64,000 nt of DNA from Deltaproteobacteria bacterium (GCA_019912665.1 JAIOIE010000006.1:434001-498000); one strand, 5' to 3'. Shown: positions 23,848-33,285, numbered from the stretch's first letter. The notes: generated by a model from the sequence alone, not told the origin. Made by a program: numbers and translations.

Positions 23848-25761
23848 TCAGGTTCGTAAAGGGACGTCCTTGCGGCAATGCTCCTTGACCGGGGCCTTCA
23901 GCGCTTGAGAGGTGGCAAGGAGGACCGGCCTGTATCTGCCGCAGACCTCCGATATCATCCCGTAGGAAGAGGCCATTGATTCGAGCTCCTCCCTGATCTG
24001 CTTTTCCGGATCGCCTTCGTCCGGGCCGCTACGCAAGCGCTCCTTCAGTCTGTACGTATATTCCATCAGCGCCTCCCATATGAAAGGCGAGCTCTCGGCG
24101 GACTTGAATAGCCTCTCCTCGAGCCTTTTTATTCTAATAACGCCCGCCTCGATCTCGCGGGGGTCCAAATGGTCTCTCAGGAGCTTTCTCACGGAAGACA
24201 CTTCCTTGAGTATAGAATCGGCAAATCTGCCAGCTTCCTTTAGCTTCATCTGCATGGCCTCAAGTGATAATGAAAGCCCTTTGAGGTCGGCCGTTTTAGC
24301 GGAGGACCTGGCCGCATCTATGATCTCATCGAGGCTGACTTCATTTTTTACATATCTTTCAAGCACTTGGGAAAGAGGGACGTGCTCCATACCTTCGATA
24401 TAGGCCCCGCCCTCTGTCGCGTTTATCACGTTCAGGGGAATACCCTTTTTTTTCATCACAGCCAGGTAGTTCTCGAACCACTGATGGAAGGTCACCCAGT
24501 CGAACTTGCTCGGCACTGGCTTGCCACCAACGCCCTTCAGCCACATGAGCTTGAAAGCGCTCCTTGCCTTTTCGCTCAGGGTTACATAGTCCTCCTCTAT
24601 AACCACCTCGCCTTTTTCCTCGTCTATCCTGACGTCCTGGGCAACGTAGACCCCGCCCTCCGCGTGAGTTCCGCTTTCGCCGAAACAGAGGTCCTGGCCT
24701 ATGAAGACTATCGGGCTGCATCCCAGCATGACCCCGATATCGAGCGCGGCTGTAGTGACGCTTCCGCCGCTCGCCGGGAAGTAGTCCGACCCGAAAAACC
24801 CGGCATGCTCGCTGCCAAGGGTCATGAACGGGCTGAAAAACACGTACTTCTCCTTTACCTCCCTCGTGAACATGCCGGGGTGCGAGACCTCTCCGAGTAT
24901 GAGCCTGGTCTCCCGGTCGTTTTCGTCGTACGCGAAATACTCGGGCAGGTCGACCTTCTCGGAAGCTATTATGAAATCCGGCACCACGCCGTACTTGAGA
25001 AGGGGCTTGTACGCGGTGATGGCCGCTATGATTACAGCCTTGCCCCTGGCCTCCCTGAGGAGATGGGCGTTCTTATGGAGCGACGGCCCCGCGCCTGCGA
25101 TGACCAGCGGCACTCCTTTCAGCCTGTCCCTGAGGGCGTCTACGGGCGTGCAGGCCAGTATCTGCGGGATGTTCGCGAGGTAGTTCCTGATCCAGGCCTC
25201 CCTTGAGTCCACGTCAGTCCTGATGTTGACCTTGTTGCTTACCTGCGCGTTATTGACCTTGTTTAAAAAATCAAGGTACTCCTTCGGGAAGCTCATCTTG
25301 TAGGGGCTGGTCGTATAGCAAAGGAGATCGTCGAAGCCGTCCATGCTTCTTACCGCGGCGACCACGCCCTGCATGTCGTCATGAACAAAAACATCATCGA
25401 GCGCGAGGATATCGGAGAGGTCGGCCTGCCTCAGGACCCCGTGAAGGATCTCCGGCGAAGGCTCGTACACAACCACCTTTTTCTGCCCTTTTTCCACGAG
25501 CGCTTTAAGGAGGTGCCCGCAGCCCAAACCGAAAATGAGCACCCAGTGCGCCTTTTTCGAGGCCAGCTCCTCGGCCTGCGCCCCGGCCTCCTTTGCCGGG
25601 TCGTACGCGCTATGGAAGAGGCGGCCCATGTGCCTGAAGGTCGGCTCCCCTGATTTGGCGGCCTCGACTTTGACAAACTCGCCGTTCCATCCGGTTACGC
25701 GCTCGGCGAGGGCCCTGTCCTTCTTCCCTATGGCCTCGATGTTTTTTTCAAGCAGCCCCAT
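23848..25761 (-). CDS. Maf-type flagellin glycosyltransferase (DUF115 / MptE-like domain)
   Basis: 637 residues. The central DUF115 domain (about 210-400) begins VPLVIAGAGPSLHKNAHLL and continues with KYGVVPDFIIASEKVD and GSVTTAALDIGVMLGCSPIVFIGQDLCF, the hallmark of motility-associated factors that transfer nonulosonic acids from CMP to flagellin. An N-terminal Rossmann-like part (VLIFGLGCGHLL) precedes it and a helical C-terminal part follows. The location next to CMP-nonulosonate synthesis genes and one gene from fliC makes flagellin the probable substrate. The start at ATG 25761 is 5 nt after the GH57-like gene. Confidence 0.92.
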   Translation of the reverse strand: MGLLEKNIEAIGKKDRALAERVTGWNGEFVKVEAAKSGEPTFRHMGRLFHSAYDPAKEAGAQAEELASKKAHWVLIFGLGCGHLLKALVEKGQKKVVVYEPSPEILHGVLRQADLSDILALDDVFVHDDMQGVVAAVRSMDGFDDLLCYTTSPYKMSFPKEYLDFLNKVNNAQVSNKVNIRTDVDSREAWIRNYLANIPQILACTPVDALRDRLKGVPLVIAGAGPSLHKNAHLLREARGKAVIIAAITAYKPLLKYGVVPDFIIASEKVDLPEYFAYDENDRETRLILGEVSHPGMFTREVKEKYVFFSPFMTLGSEHAGFFGSDYFPASGGSVTTAALDIGVMLGCSPIVFIGQDLCFGESGTHAEGGVYVAQDVRIDEEKGEVVIEEDYVTLSEKARSAFKLMWLKGVGGKPVPSKFDWVTFHQWFENYLAVMKKKGIPLNVINATEGGAYIEGMEHVPLSQVLERYVKNEVSLDEIIDAARSSAKTADLKGLSLSLEAMQMKLKEAGRFADSILKEVSSVRKLLRDHLDPREIEAGVIRIKRLEERLFKSAESSPFIWEALMEYTYRLKERLRSGPDEGDPEKQIREELESMASSYGMISEVCGRYRPVLLATSQALKAPVKEHCRKDVPLRT

Positions 25762-25766
25762 ATCCG

Positions 25767-27809
25767 TCAGCTCCTCACAGCCCTTATCGTGAAGACGGCC
25801 TCGTTAAAGCCCCTCCAGACCCACCACGCGGTGTCGTCGAACTCGCCTAACGAATGATAGACCCGCAGGAAGAAGGAGTCTTCGCCGGGGAGTTCCATGT
25901 ATCTCAGCATGGGGACCGTATAGAGCCTTGCCTTATCAGTCGAGATCTCTATTGCCTTCTCCCTGTCACCTATCCTCAACCAGCCCTCGGTCGCGCCGAG
26001 ACATGAGCTTGCGGACACTCCCTGACTTACAGGCTCCTCGTGGGTGATCGAATGCCCGCCGAGGATGAATCTCTCGGGGCCCCGGCCGCCGTTTACGGTC
26101 TCGAACCAGAGGCTCCCGCGATCGAAGCTCGAAGGGACGAGAGTGAATATGCCGGCCCGGAGCGACGATGCCGCGAGGCCGTTCACCTTGAGCCTGTAGC
26201 TTATCCCGACCTCCGGCTCCGTCTTCGAGATGTCGTACCTTTTCCAGAGGACCCCGATGTCGAGCGGGCTTCTTATGAGGACGCTTACCTTCTCGCGCTC
26301 ATCCTTTACATCCACGTGCGAACGGCCGAGGTCGGCCGTCTGCTTACCTTCGCGCGAGGTATGTATCAGGTGGCCGCTGAAGTAGTCGGCCCCGAGCCTC
26401 ATGTCCTCGTAATGACCGTGCGGAAGAGTTCCAAGAAGGGGCGAATTTGAAATAGACGGGAAGACGAGGGATTTTATCGCATAGCCCTTGTTAGGTATGA
26501 ACTCGGCGATAACGGCCGGTGTCGAAACCTTCAGCTCGCTTTCGGAAGACCGGATCCGGGAGCGCCCTTCTGCGCCCATTGAGGCTCCGTCCACGCGCCC
26601 CTCCTCTCCGTCCAGTGCGAGCGCCGGAGATACGAGGTTTCCGCCGTAGACCCAGGCAAGGAGCGGGGTCCTGTGCTGATGGTTTCCGAGGAGCCTCTCC
26701 GTCTCCATCTTGAGCCACCCGAGCCTGTTCTGGAACCAGGCGTATTTCTCGTCTATCGTGTTGGTCCTGTAATCGCTCCCCCATAGATCGCAGAGCACCT
26801 CCTTGAAGTCCTCTATCGATTCCCTCTCAAGGGCGCCCTGCCTTATAAGGGCCTTCAAATTATTGTAGACCCTGTGGCATTCGGTGTTCACGTGTATGCT
26901 GTCCCTGCCCGAGGCGGCCCAGCGTAGCGGGTTGTACTTCTCCTGCTTCTTGCATACTACCGGGGTCTCGACCGACTCGAGCCGTATGAGATTCCCGGCG
27001 CCCTCGCGGCCCCTGAGGGATTCGAGCATACGGCCGGGGGTCGTTAGCCTTACCCTCGGGTCTTCAGCCGCCTTCCTGAGCAAGCCCGCCATCCTGGCGT
27101 GCTCATCCACTGACGTCGGCTCGCCCCCGGGCCTGTATCCGAAGACCTCGGCGTCGTTAGTGTACGCGGTGAATCCCCTCTCCTCGCCCTTTGACGCGTG
27201 GGAGAAGAGATACTCGAAATACTCGGCCTCGGGTATCTCGCCGTGCACGCACCTCTGGAACTTCTGGAAGGCGATGGAATGGCTCCATATGACTTCTATT
27301 TCAGTGGAAAGTCCGGCTGCCCTCTGCGGGAGGTATTTGTATTGGAGAGGGTACCTGTTATGCTGGAACGAGTTGTTCCAGTCCATGATTATCGCATCGT
27401 ATCCGGCCTCTTTATATAGGTCCACGATGCCCCTTGAAAAAGTCTGCTCGTTCACGAGGGCTATCTTCGGCCTCCTCCCCAGGAGGTCAAGATAGTATTT
27501 GTTCCCCAGCTCCAGGTTCCACCTGTTGACCTCAGCCGGGACGAGCGGAAATATCGACTGCGAATACCCGGAGCCGATGAACTCGCATCTTCCCTCATCC
27601 CAGAGCGTGCGGAGCCTCTCGATGAAATAGGGGTCGATGGTGTTGACCTCCTTAAGCGTCCACGCGGTCATCTCGATGGCGACCGGTATGCCGCTCTCGG
27701 CAAGGCCAAGGAGCGGGGCATAGCACCTCTCGACCACGAGCGGGAAGTGCTCCCTCGGGATGGAGGAGAAGGCGAGGTTACAGTGGAACATCGTGTACAG
27801 GTTAAGCAT
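25767..27809 (-). CDS. Glycoside hydrolase family 57-like protein
   Basis: 680 residues. The first 300 form a GH57-like barrel. Motif 1 is FHCNL (His9). The nucleophile position matches E121 in ALVNEQTFSRGIVDLYKEAGYDAI. The acid/base region is YTNDAEVFGYR with D219. The C-terminal 300 residues are beta-rich, as in GH57 enzymes. There is no signal peptide, so it acts in the cytoplasm. GH57 enzymes normally handle alpha-glucans by hydrolysis or transfer. Inside a flagellin-glycosylation operon (3-nt gap to the IolB-like gene) it may trim, transfer or check a sugar, which is unexpected. Family assignment is moderately sure; the substrate is unknown. Confidence 0.75.
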   Translation of the reverse strand: MLNLYTMFHCNLAFSSIPREHFPLVVERCYAPLLGLAESGIPVAIEMTAWTLKEVNTIDPYFIERLRTLWDEGRCEFIGSGYSQSIFPLVPAEVNRWNLELGNKYYLDLLGRRPKIALVNEQTFSRGIVDLYKEAGYDAIIMDWNNSFQHNRYPLQYKYLPQRAAGLSTEIEVIWSHSIAFQKFQRCVHGEIPEAEYFEYLFSHASKGEERGFTAYTNDAEVFGYRPGGEPTSVDEHARMAGLLRKAAEDPRVRLTTPGRMLESLRGREGAGNLIRLESVETPVVCKKQEKYNPLRWAASGRDSIHVNTECHRVYNNLKALIRQGALERESIEDFKEVLCDLWGSDYRTNTIDEKYAWFQNRLGWLKMETERLLGNHQHRTPLLAWVYGGNLVSPALALDGEEGRVDGASMGAEGRSRIRSSESELKVSTPAVIAEFIPNKGYAIKSLVFPSISNSPLLGTLPHGHYEDMRLGADYFSGHLIHTSREGKQTADLGRSHVDVKDEREKVSVLIRSPLDIGVLWKRYDISKTEPEVGISYRLKVNGLAASSLRAGIFTLVPSSFDRGSLWFETVNGGRGPERFILGGHSITHEEPVSQGVSASSCLGATEGWLRIGDREKAIEISTDKARLYTVPMLRYMELPGEDSFFLRVYHSLGEFDDTAWWVWRGFNEAVFTIRAVRS

Positions 27810-27812
27810 TGG

Positions 27813-28583
27813 CTAAGCCTCGAGCCATTTGAATTTCGGGTCCGTATTGGGCCGCAAGGTCCTGCCCTCCCCGGCAAGGAACCAGAGATAGTAAAGGGAA
27901 TGTCCGGGCATGGCCGAGACCGGGTGATAGCCCCAGGGTATCGTCACCGCGTCGTAGTCCTTGACCATGAAGGAATGGCTCCCCTGGTCGCCGTATATGG
28001 TCTGTGTGCCGAATCCGCTTGCCGGGTCGAGCCTGAAAAGATATATCTCCTCCATCCTGGCCTCTTGTCCGGGTATTTCGGTATCGTGCTTGTGGGGCGG
28101 GAAGCTCGACCAGCCTCCGGGAGGGTTGAAGGTCTCGCCGAGGACTATCCTGGATGCGCCCTCCTCCTGGCCGATTATGTCTACAACCTTCCTCTTCCAT
28201 GCGTCCCTGCCTACGGTCTTCTCCCTGCCTGAAGGCACGTGGAAAACGGCCCTCTTTTCATCCGTCCTGGCCTTGCACATCGCAAACTCGCTATATCTTT
28301 CGGCCCTGATCGCCGCATTCGAATCCCTTGGGATGCACAAGGCTGAAGCGGGGGTTTTCCAGACACTCTCCCTTTGGAGCCTGTACGCGCCGCTCTCGGA
28401 GGAAAAGACAGCATCGCCCGTAAGCGGGACTATCGCTATTTCGTACTCGCCTGTTTCAAGTGTAAAGGTGTCTCCTGGGCCTAGCACAAGGAGGTCAAGC
28501 GCAAGATTATTAAGCTCCCGGCCGCCAAAGACCGTATTGAGCCCCTTGCCTTTCGCGGTTCTTTTCTTTATCGGGCTAAGCAT
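27813..28583 (-). CDS. IolB/KduI-like isomerase (5-deoxy-glucuronate isomerase family)
   Basis: 256-residue double-cupin protein. FPPHKHD followed by EEIYLFR supplies the metal-binding His and Glu residues of the IolB family. IolB itself converts 5-deoxy-D-glucuronate to a 2-deoxy-5-keto acid in inositol breakdown. No other iol gene is present, and the gene overlaps the ATP-grasp gene by 8 bp inside the sugar operon. It therefore probably isomerises a uronate- or ketose-like intermediate of glycan synthesis. The fold assignment is good; the reaction here is inferred. Confidence 0.83.
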   Translation of the reverse strand: MLSPIKKRTAKGKGLNTVFGGRELNNLALDLLVLGPGDTFTLETGEYEIAIVPLTGDAVFSSESGAYRLQRESVWKTPASALCIPRDSNAAIRAERYSEFAMCKARTDEKRAVFHVPSGREKTVGRDAWKRKVVDIIGQEEGASRIVLGETFNPPGGWSSFPPHKHDTEIPGQEARMEEIYLFRLDPASGFGTQTIYGDQGSHSFMVKDYDAVTIPWGYHPVSAMPGHSLYYLWFLAGEGRTLRPNTDPKFKWLEA

Positions 28584-29799
28584 AATTCCTCGCGGGAACG
28601 GTTACTATCCTCAATGTCCTTGCCGCCTTCTCCCAGTTCTCCAGCGCTTCGGTCCTGGTGCTGCCGGTCGCGATGATATAACAGACCCTGTGGCCGCAGT
28701 TCCTGTATGGAAGGACCTCATCCCCGGGCCTTACCATCAGGAAGACCTCCTCTACCCCGTGTAGCGTTTTCACTTCCACAAGGCCCTCGACCGAGCTCAC
28801 AATCCCCGGCTCGGGGAATACAGCCTTGCAGACCGCGGCCCTGTCGTGGGAGGGCGTGAAATACTCATCCTTGACCGGAAGCCCCGTTGCGAGGGCTATG
28901 GCCATCTTCTGCGGCTCCAAACCGGTTGCGAGCGGTGTAGTATACTGCGAATGGAAGCCTCCTGAAAGCCTCGCCGGAAGCTCGAGGACCATCGGCCCCT
29001 TTTTTGTCATTATGGTATCGGCCTTATACGGGCCGAATTCGATGCCAAGGGAAGTTGCGGCCCTTGTCACGAGTTCGTAAAGGCCTTCCTGGGCCGAAGC
29101 CGGAAGGGCCGTGGGGTTCGTGTGGCCGGTCTCTATGGGGAAGGGCCGGAAACCGAAGTGCCTGTCCACGATGCCGAACCTGTAATGCCTTCCTTCGTGA
29201 ACGATAAGCTCTACACTCTGCTCGTCCCCCTCGACGAACTCCTCAATAAGGGCGGTCCGAGTAGATGAATGTTTTTTTGCGTCCTCAAGGGCCTCGGGAA
29301 GCTCATCAAGTGAATCTATCCTCCGCGAGCCCCTTGAAGCGGCGTTGTCTATGGCCTTTACCATGCATGGAAAGCCGACCCTCTCAGCCGCAGTCCGGGC
29401 CTCTGAAAGGCTTACGACCTCTTCGGCGTAAGGTGTCGGGACCCCGTCCGCAAGCCACCGCTTCTTCATGAGCCACTTGTTATTCGACCTCTCGGCGACC
29501 TCGACGGGTATGCCGGGAAGGCCGAGCGCGTCCGAAACAGAAGCCGCCGTTATGGCTACGTCAGCGCCAGCTACGACACCGCTCAGATTGAGACGTTCTC
29601 GGTTCTCAAGCGCCCACTGGACGTGCGCTTCAGGGTCTTTTATATCCAGCACGAGCGGCAGGTCGGCCTCTTTAAAGCCCTCAGCCTCCGGGTTCTTGTC
29701 CGAGGCGATCGCAAAAATGCCCATGCTCCTGGCCTTTTTAATAAGAGGCACCTGCATGGGACCCGCGCCTAGTATCAATATGGATCTCTTTATCGTCAT
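28576..29799 (-). CDS. ATP-grasp ligase-like protein
   Basis: 407 residues. The N-terminal pre-ATP-grasp domain (SILILGAGPMQVPLIKKARSMGIFAIASDKNPEA) and the ATP-grasp fold (KWLMKKRWLADGVPTP, PCMVKAIDNAASRGSRRI, ALIEEFVEGDEQSVELI, GPMVLELPARLSGGFHSQYT) are complete. Relatives such as carbamoyl-phosphate-synthase-like and PurK-like enzymes join a carboxylate to an amine through an acyl phosphate. In this operon it may add an amino acid or acyl group to a sugar. It overlaps the SDR gene by 4 bp. Confidence 0.88.
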   Translation of the reverse strand: MTIKRSILILGAGPMQVPLIKKARSMGIFAIASDKNPEAEGFKEADLPLVLDIKDPEAHVQWALENRERLNLSGVVAGADVAITAASVSDALGLPGIPVEVAERSNNKWLMKKRWLADGVPTPYAEEVVSLSEARTAAERVGFPCMVKAIDNAASRGSRRIDSLDELPEALEDAKKHSSTRTALIEEFVEGDEQSVELIVHEGRHYRFGIVDRHFGFRPFPIETGHTNPTALPASAQEGLYELVTRAATSLGIEFGPYKADTIMTKKGPMVLELPARLSGGFHSQYTTPLATGLEPQKMAIALATGLPVKDEYFTPSHDRAAVCKAVFPEPGIVSSVEGLVEVKTLHGVEEVFLMVRPGDEVLPYRNCGHRVCYIIATGSTRTEALENWEKAARTLRIVTVPARNYA

Positions 29800-30560
29800 A
29801 TGCCCCAGGCGAGAAACCCGCCGTCAACCGGTATTACAGCGCCGGTCACGAAATCGGATGCCGCGCTCGCGAGATAGACCGCCGTGCCTGCCAGCTCCTC
29901 GGCCCTGCCGAGGCGCTGCATGGGGGTATTCGCGAGTATCCTCTCAAGCCTCTCGCCAACAAGCACCTTCTCGTTAAGGGCGGTCCTGAATACGCCTGGC
30001 GCTATGGCGTTCACCTGTATGTTGTCAGGGGCGAGCTCTACCGCCAGGTTCATCGTAAGGAGCACAAGGCCCGCCTTTGATGAAGTGTACGCGGCTGCAT
30101 CCTTTAACGCCCTGAAAGAGCCGAGCGAGGCGATATTGATTATCTTCCCGCCGCCCTGCTTTTTCATTATCGTCCCGACCGCCCTGCAGACCCTGAACGC
30201 GCCTGTGAGGTTGGTGTCCAGCACGCGGCTCCACTCCTCCTCGGTCACTTCGAGCGTCGGTTTTTTAAGGTGCACTCCTGCCGAATTGACGAGTATGTGT
30301 ATGCCTCCGCCCTTTTTCGCGGATTCCTGGACGGCCTGCCTGACCGATTCCCCGTCGAGGATATCCATGCGGACCGGAAAGGCCGACCCGCCGGAACCCG
30401 CTATGAGGCGCACGGTCTCGTCAAGCTTCGATACGTCCCTGCCCGCCACCGCAACGGATGCGCCCGCCCTGGAAAGGCCGACGGCTATGGCCTGCCCGAG
30501 GCCGCTTCCGCCCCCGGTCACGAGCGCGGTCTTGCCTGCGAGGCTGAAGAGTCCTGTCAA
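29796..30560 (-). CDS. Short-chain dehydrogenase/reductase
   Basis: 254-residue classical SDR. The NAD(P)-binding glycine motif TGGGSGLGQAIA (residues 16-27), NSAG, the catalytic Ser in NIASLGS and YTSSK (Tyr and Lys) are all present. The C-terminal GAVIPVDGGFLAWGI ending is typical of the gluconate/glucose dehydrogenase group. Its likely role is oxidation or reduction of a sugar hydroxyl during glycan synthesis, as PtmA does in Campylobacter flagellin glycosylation. It has 4-bp overlaps with the genes on both sides. Confidence 0.92.
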   Translation of the reverse strand: MTGLFSLAGKTALVTGGGSGLGQAIAVGLSRAGASVAVAGRDVSKLDETVRLIAGSGGSAFPVRMDILDGESVRQAVQESAKKGGGIHILVNSAGVHLKKPTLEVTEEEWSRVLDTNLTGAFRVCRAVGTIMKKQGGGKIINIASLGSFRALKDAAAYTSSKAGLVLLTMNLAVELAPDNIQVNAIAPGVFRTALNEKVLVGERLERILANTPMQRLGRAEELAGTAVYLASAASDFVTGAVIPVDGGFLAWGI

Positions 30561-31381
30561 TTGTCCACCTTCCTTGCCCTGAGGGCTATGGTGTCGCCTA
30601 TACCCAGACGCTTCGCTATTGTGTCTATGGCCCTTTTATTCAGGTCCGGTATGGAGCCCTTCGGGTTGCAGCTACCGAACCTCACCCAGCTTACGACCGC
30701 GAAGCCCGTCTCCGAAAGGAGCCTGAAGAGCGACTCCTGCGAGAATAGGTGCAGGTGCTGGACCGGAAGGTAATACAGCCACCTGTCGCCAAAAAGCTCC
30801 GATATCATGCCTGTGCACGGGGTCTGGATGACCACCTCTCCATTAACTGTAAGGAGAGAACATGTTTTCTCGAGCATCCGCCTCGGGTCCGGCACGTGCT
30901 CTATCACATCCCAGAAGGTGAGCATGTCATATTCGCCTTCCATATCGAACAGGTCCTTTACGACGCAGCGGAGTCCGCTCTTCCTGGCGGCCTCGACCAT
31001 CTCCACCGAGATGTCTATGCCGGAGCCGTCCATGCCGAGCCTGTTCGCGTACTCGATGAACTGTCCGTTCGCACAGCCTACGTCAAGGAGCCTCCTGCCC
31101 CGTAGCGCCGCACGGTCCAACTTGAGATCAGCGAAGGTCAGGTCCTTTTCCGCGAAATAGGTCTCCCTGTACTCCGGCGCAAAATGGAGATGATGCCCCA
31201 GGTTGTTGAATTCCTTCACCATGTAGCCGGACTCGTAAAACCGACTGCATTCCTCGGCTGAAGGGTACACAGCCATCCGCTCCACACCGCAAGAGGCGCA
31301 CCTTACGTACCGGTATCCTGAAACCATCGCGGTTGCCGCTGCTTCAGCTCCGCCGCATATCCTGCAACTGTCCAGTCTCAT
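30557..31381 (-). CDS. Class I SAM-dependent methyltransferase with N-terminal zinc ribbon
   Basis: 274 residues. CRICGG (6-11) and CASCG (33-37) form an N-terminal zinc ribbon. The methyltransferase core has RRLLDVGCANGQFIEYANRLG (motif I) and DMLTFWDVIEHVPDPRRMLE. This plan resembles sugar C-methyltransferases and flagellar glycan methylases. Start and stop overlap neighbouring genes by 4 bp each, so it is part of the coupled block. It probably methylates the flagellin sugar. Confidence 0.9.
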   Translation of the reverse strand: MRLDSCRICGGAEAAATAMVSGYRYVRCASCGVERMAVYPSAEECSRFYESGYMVKEFNNLGHHLHFAPEYRETYFAEKDLTFADLKLDRAALRGRRLLDVGCANGQFIEYANRLGMDGSGIDISVEMVEAARKSGLRCVVKDLFDMEGEYDMLTFWDVIEHVPDPRRMLEKTCSLLTVNGEVVIQTPCTGMISELFGDRWLYYLPVQHLHLFSQESLFRLLSETGFAVVSWVRFGSCNPKGSIPDLNKRAIDTIAKRLGIGDTIALRARKVDN

Positions 31382-32283
31382 TCCTTGACCCCGTATATGA
31401 CCATTTCCCTGCCTATGCCGTGCCTGGCCATGAGCTCGTACATCTCCTTTTTAAAGCCGGCGAGGACAGGCTCGTTGAGCATCAGGTCGAGCTTTTTTCT
31501 CCTCGCGTGGCATTCCCTTCCGAGCTGGTCGTTACCGACGTAGTTGTCTCCCATGAGGAGGAAAAGGTCAATGGGGAACATGGAGGTCCTCCCGACCACC
31601 CTGAACCCGGACCTTTCAAGGAGTGTCGACAAAGACTCGAAGCTGAAATAGTTTACATGGTGCGGAGGGGCGAGCCAGTAGCGGCCGAACCCGAGCCTGT
31701 CGGTCAATACCTTCTGGACGGGGCTGAAGTCGTTGGGGACGACGCAGCAAATGATCCCGCCCTTTGAAAGGAGCCCTGAAGCCGTCCGAAGGAGCGCCTC
31801 CGGCTGCGGCACATGCTCAAGCACCTCTGAGAGGTGGAGCGCGTCGAACCTCCTCTTGATACCGGAGGCCGTCTCCTCGTTGAAAAAACCGTTTATGACC
31901 TCGACGCCGAGCGTCATGGCGTGCGCAGCGGCCTGCCTCGAAGGCTCTATGCCAAGCCCGCTCCAGCCCCGCTCCATGCCCCTTTTGAGGAAATATCCGG
32001 GGCCTGAGCCGATGTCGAGTATGGAGCGCATGCCGTCCCCGAGCCTCGATTCAAGAAAATCGAATCTCTCGTCGTAGACCGACCTCCACCAGTCCAGGTC
32101 CTCTATGACGCGCTCGATGAAAAGCGGCTTTTCATCCCTGTAATATTCCTCGGCGTAGACCCTCTCAAGCTCGGAGGGTTCAGGCACCGGGTCCATGTGT
32201 ATGAAACCGCACTCGGCGCAGTCGATTATTCCGTAGCCGTTCGCGTTTCCAACGACTTCTCCCGCGTGAATTATTTCAGCCAT
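31378..32283 (-). CDS. Class I SAM-dependent methyltransferase (half zinc ribbon)
   Basis: 301 residues. The N-terminus keeps only one Cys pair (CAECG) before the HMDPVPEPSELERVYAEEYYRDEKP segment that zinc-ribbon methyltransferases share, so the ribbon is incomplete. The core is intact: RSILDIGSGPGYFLKRGMERGW (motif I), and FDALHLSEVLEHVPQPEALLRTASGLLSKGG. It is paralogous in layout to the downstream methyltransferase, suggesting two methylations or a heteromeric pair. It abuts pseG without a gap. Confidence 0.9.
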   Translation of the reverse strand: MAEIIHAGEVVGNANGYGIIDCAECGFIHMDPVPEPSELERVYAEEYYRDEKPLFIERVIEDLDWWRSVYDERFDFLESRLGDGMRSILDIGSGPGYFLKRGMERGWSGLGIEPSRQAAAHAMTLGVEVINGFFNEETASGIKRRFDALHLSEVLEHVPQPEALLRTASGLLSKGGIICCVVPNDFSPVQKVLTDRLGFGRYWLAPPHHVNYFSFESLSTLLERSGFRVVGRTSMFPIDLFLLMGDNYVGNDQLGRECHARRKKLDLMLNEPVLAGFKKEMYELMARHGIGREMVIYGVKE

Positions 32284-33285
32284 CTACATCTCCCCCGCTT
32301 CACGGGCCCCGTCGAGGAGCGACCTTATGAGCGATGCTATCCGGAAAGCGCCCTTTCCGTCGGTAAGGCTCATCGCCCTAGCGGACATCTCCTCCCACTT
32401 CCGCCTGTTGGTTTTAAAAAAATCGACTGCATCGGCTATGCTGTCCGCGCTTACTTCCGCCTGGTAGCCGAGGCTCTTCGATATCCCGAGCCTTTCGATT
32501 GCGGCTAGGTCCTCCCTGTCGCCCTCGTAATTCCCTATAAGGACCGATGGCACGCCCATGTACGCAAGCTCGAATGCCGTCGTGCCCATTGCCGTGAAGG
32601 CCAGGTGCGCCTGTTTCATGAGAGGCGCCAGGTCCCTTACGTTATGCGCGAATCTGAACCTGCCGTCGCAACCGGCCATGAATTCATCCAGGGCGCCGCC
32701 GGTCCTGAAGGCAGGCCCTATGACGGCGGTTACCTCTATGTCCTTGATCTCGTAAAGGCCCTTGAGCGCAAGCTCGGTGAGGTTGAAAGGGTCCGAGCCG
32801 CCCATGGTGACGAGCACCTTGAACGGGATGGAGTGGCCGGGCCTTTTCACGTCCCTTGCCCGCCTGAAGTTCTCGCCGATGATTATGTATTCGTTCCCGG
32901 AAAGGAGGTTGCTGTTCACCCCTCCCCTGTAAAGCGGCGTCGGCATGACTACCGCGTCGGCCTCTCCGGAGGATACGTTATCGATGAGTACGACCTTCTT
33001 GCCTTCGCCCTTGAGGGCGTGCACCTGCTCGCAGACGTCCCTCTTTGTATCTATCACCACGACACCGCCTGTAAGACGGCTTGCGTGCCTGCCCGTTATG
33101 GGATAGGTGATATGGAAGAGCGCCTCTGAGTTTAGCCTGTCTATGACGGGCCGTTCGTTATTCACGAGGAAATGGAGCGGGAGCTCTTCTGACTCGAGCG
33201 CGTGCGCTATGTTGATGCAGCGCATCACGTGCCCCATCCCGACGGAGGAGCCTCCCTCGGTCCAGAAGGTCACGCCGTTTTGCAC
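32284..33285 (-). CDS. pseG: PseG-like UDP-sugar hydrolase of nonulosonate synthesis
   Basis: 333 residues. The GT-B-like fold begins VTFWTEGGSSVGMGHVMRCINIAHAL, the PseG signature (GxGHxxR with the catalytic His). VLVTMGGSDPFNLTELAL and MGTTAFELAYMGVPSVLIGN mark the nucleotide-binding half. PseG removes UDP from UDP-2,4-diacetamido-2,4,6-trideoxy-altrose before the PseI condensation. The start is GTG 33285, chosen for a strong GGGAGG 8 nt upstream; it overlaps the Gfo/Idh gene by 16 bp. A longer frame to 33399 is Arg-rich and not family-like. Confidence 0.87.
   Translation of the reverse strand: MQNGVTFWTEGGSSVGMGHVMRCINIAHALESEELPLHFLVNNERPVIDRLNSEALFHITYPITGRHASRLTGGVVVIDTKRDVCEQVHALKGEGKKVVLIDNVSSGEADAVVMPTPLYRGGVNSNLLSGNEYIIIGENFRRARDVKRPGHSIPFKVLVTMGGSDPFNLTELALKGLYEIKDIEVTAVIGPAFRTGGALDEFMAGCDGRFRFAHNVRDLAPLMKQAHLAFTAMGTTAFELAYMGVPSVLIGNYEGDREDLAAIERLGISKSLGYQAEVSADSIADAVDFFKTNRRKWEEMSARAMSLTDGKGAFRIASLIRSLLDGAREAGEM

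Noticed and set aside
27813..28583. Inositol catabolism operon on the basis of the IolB-like gene
   Set aside because: No iolA, C, D, E or G homologue of that pathway nearby; the Gfo/Idh and SDR genes fit sugar-nucleotide work in this context.
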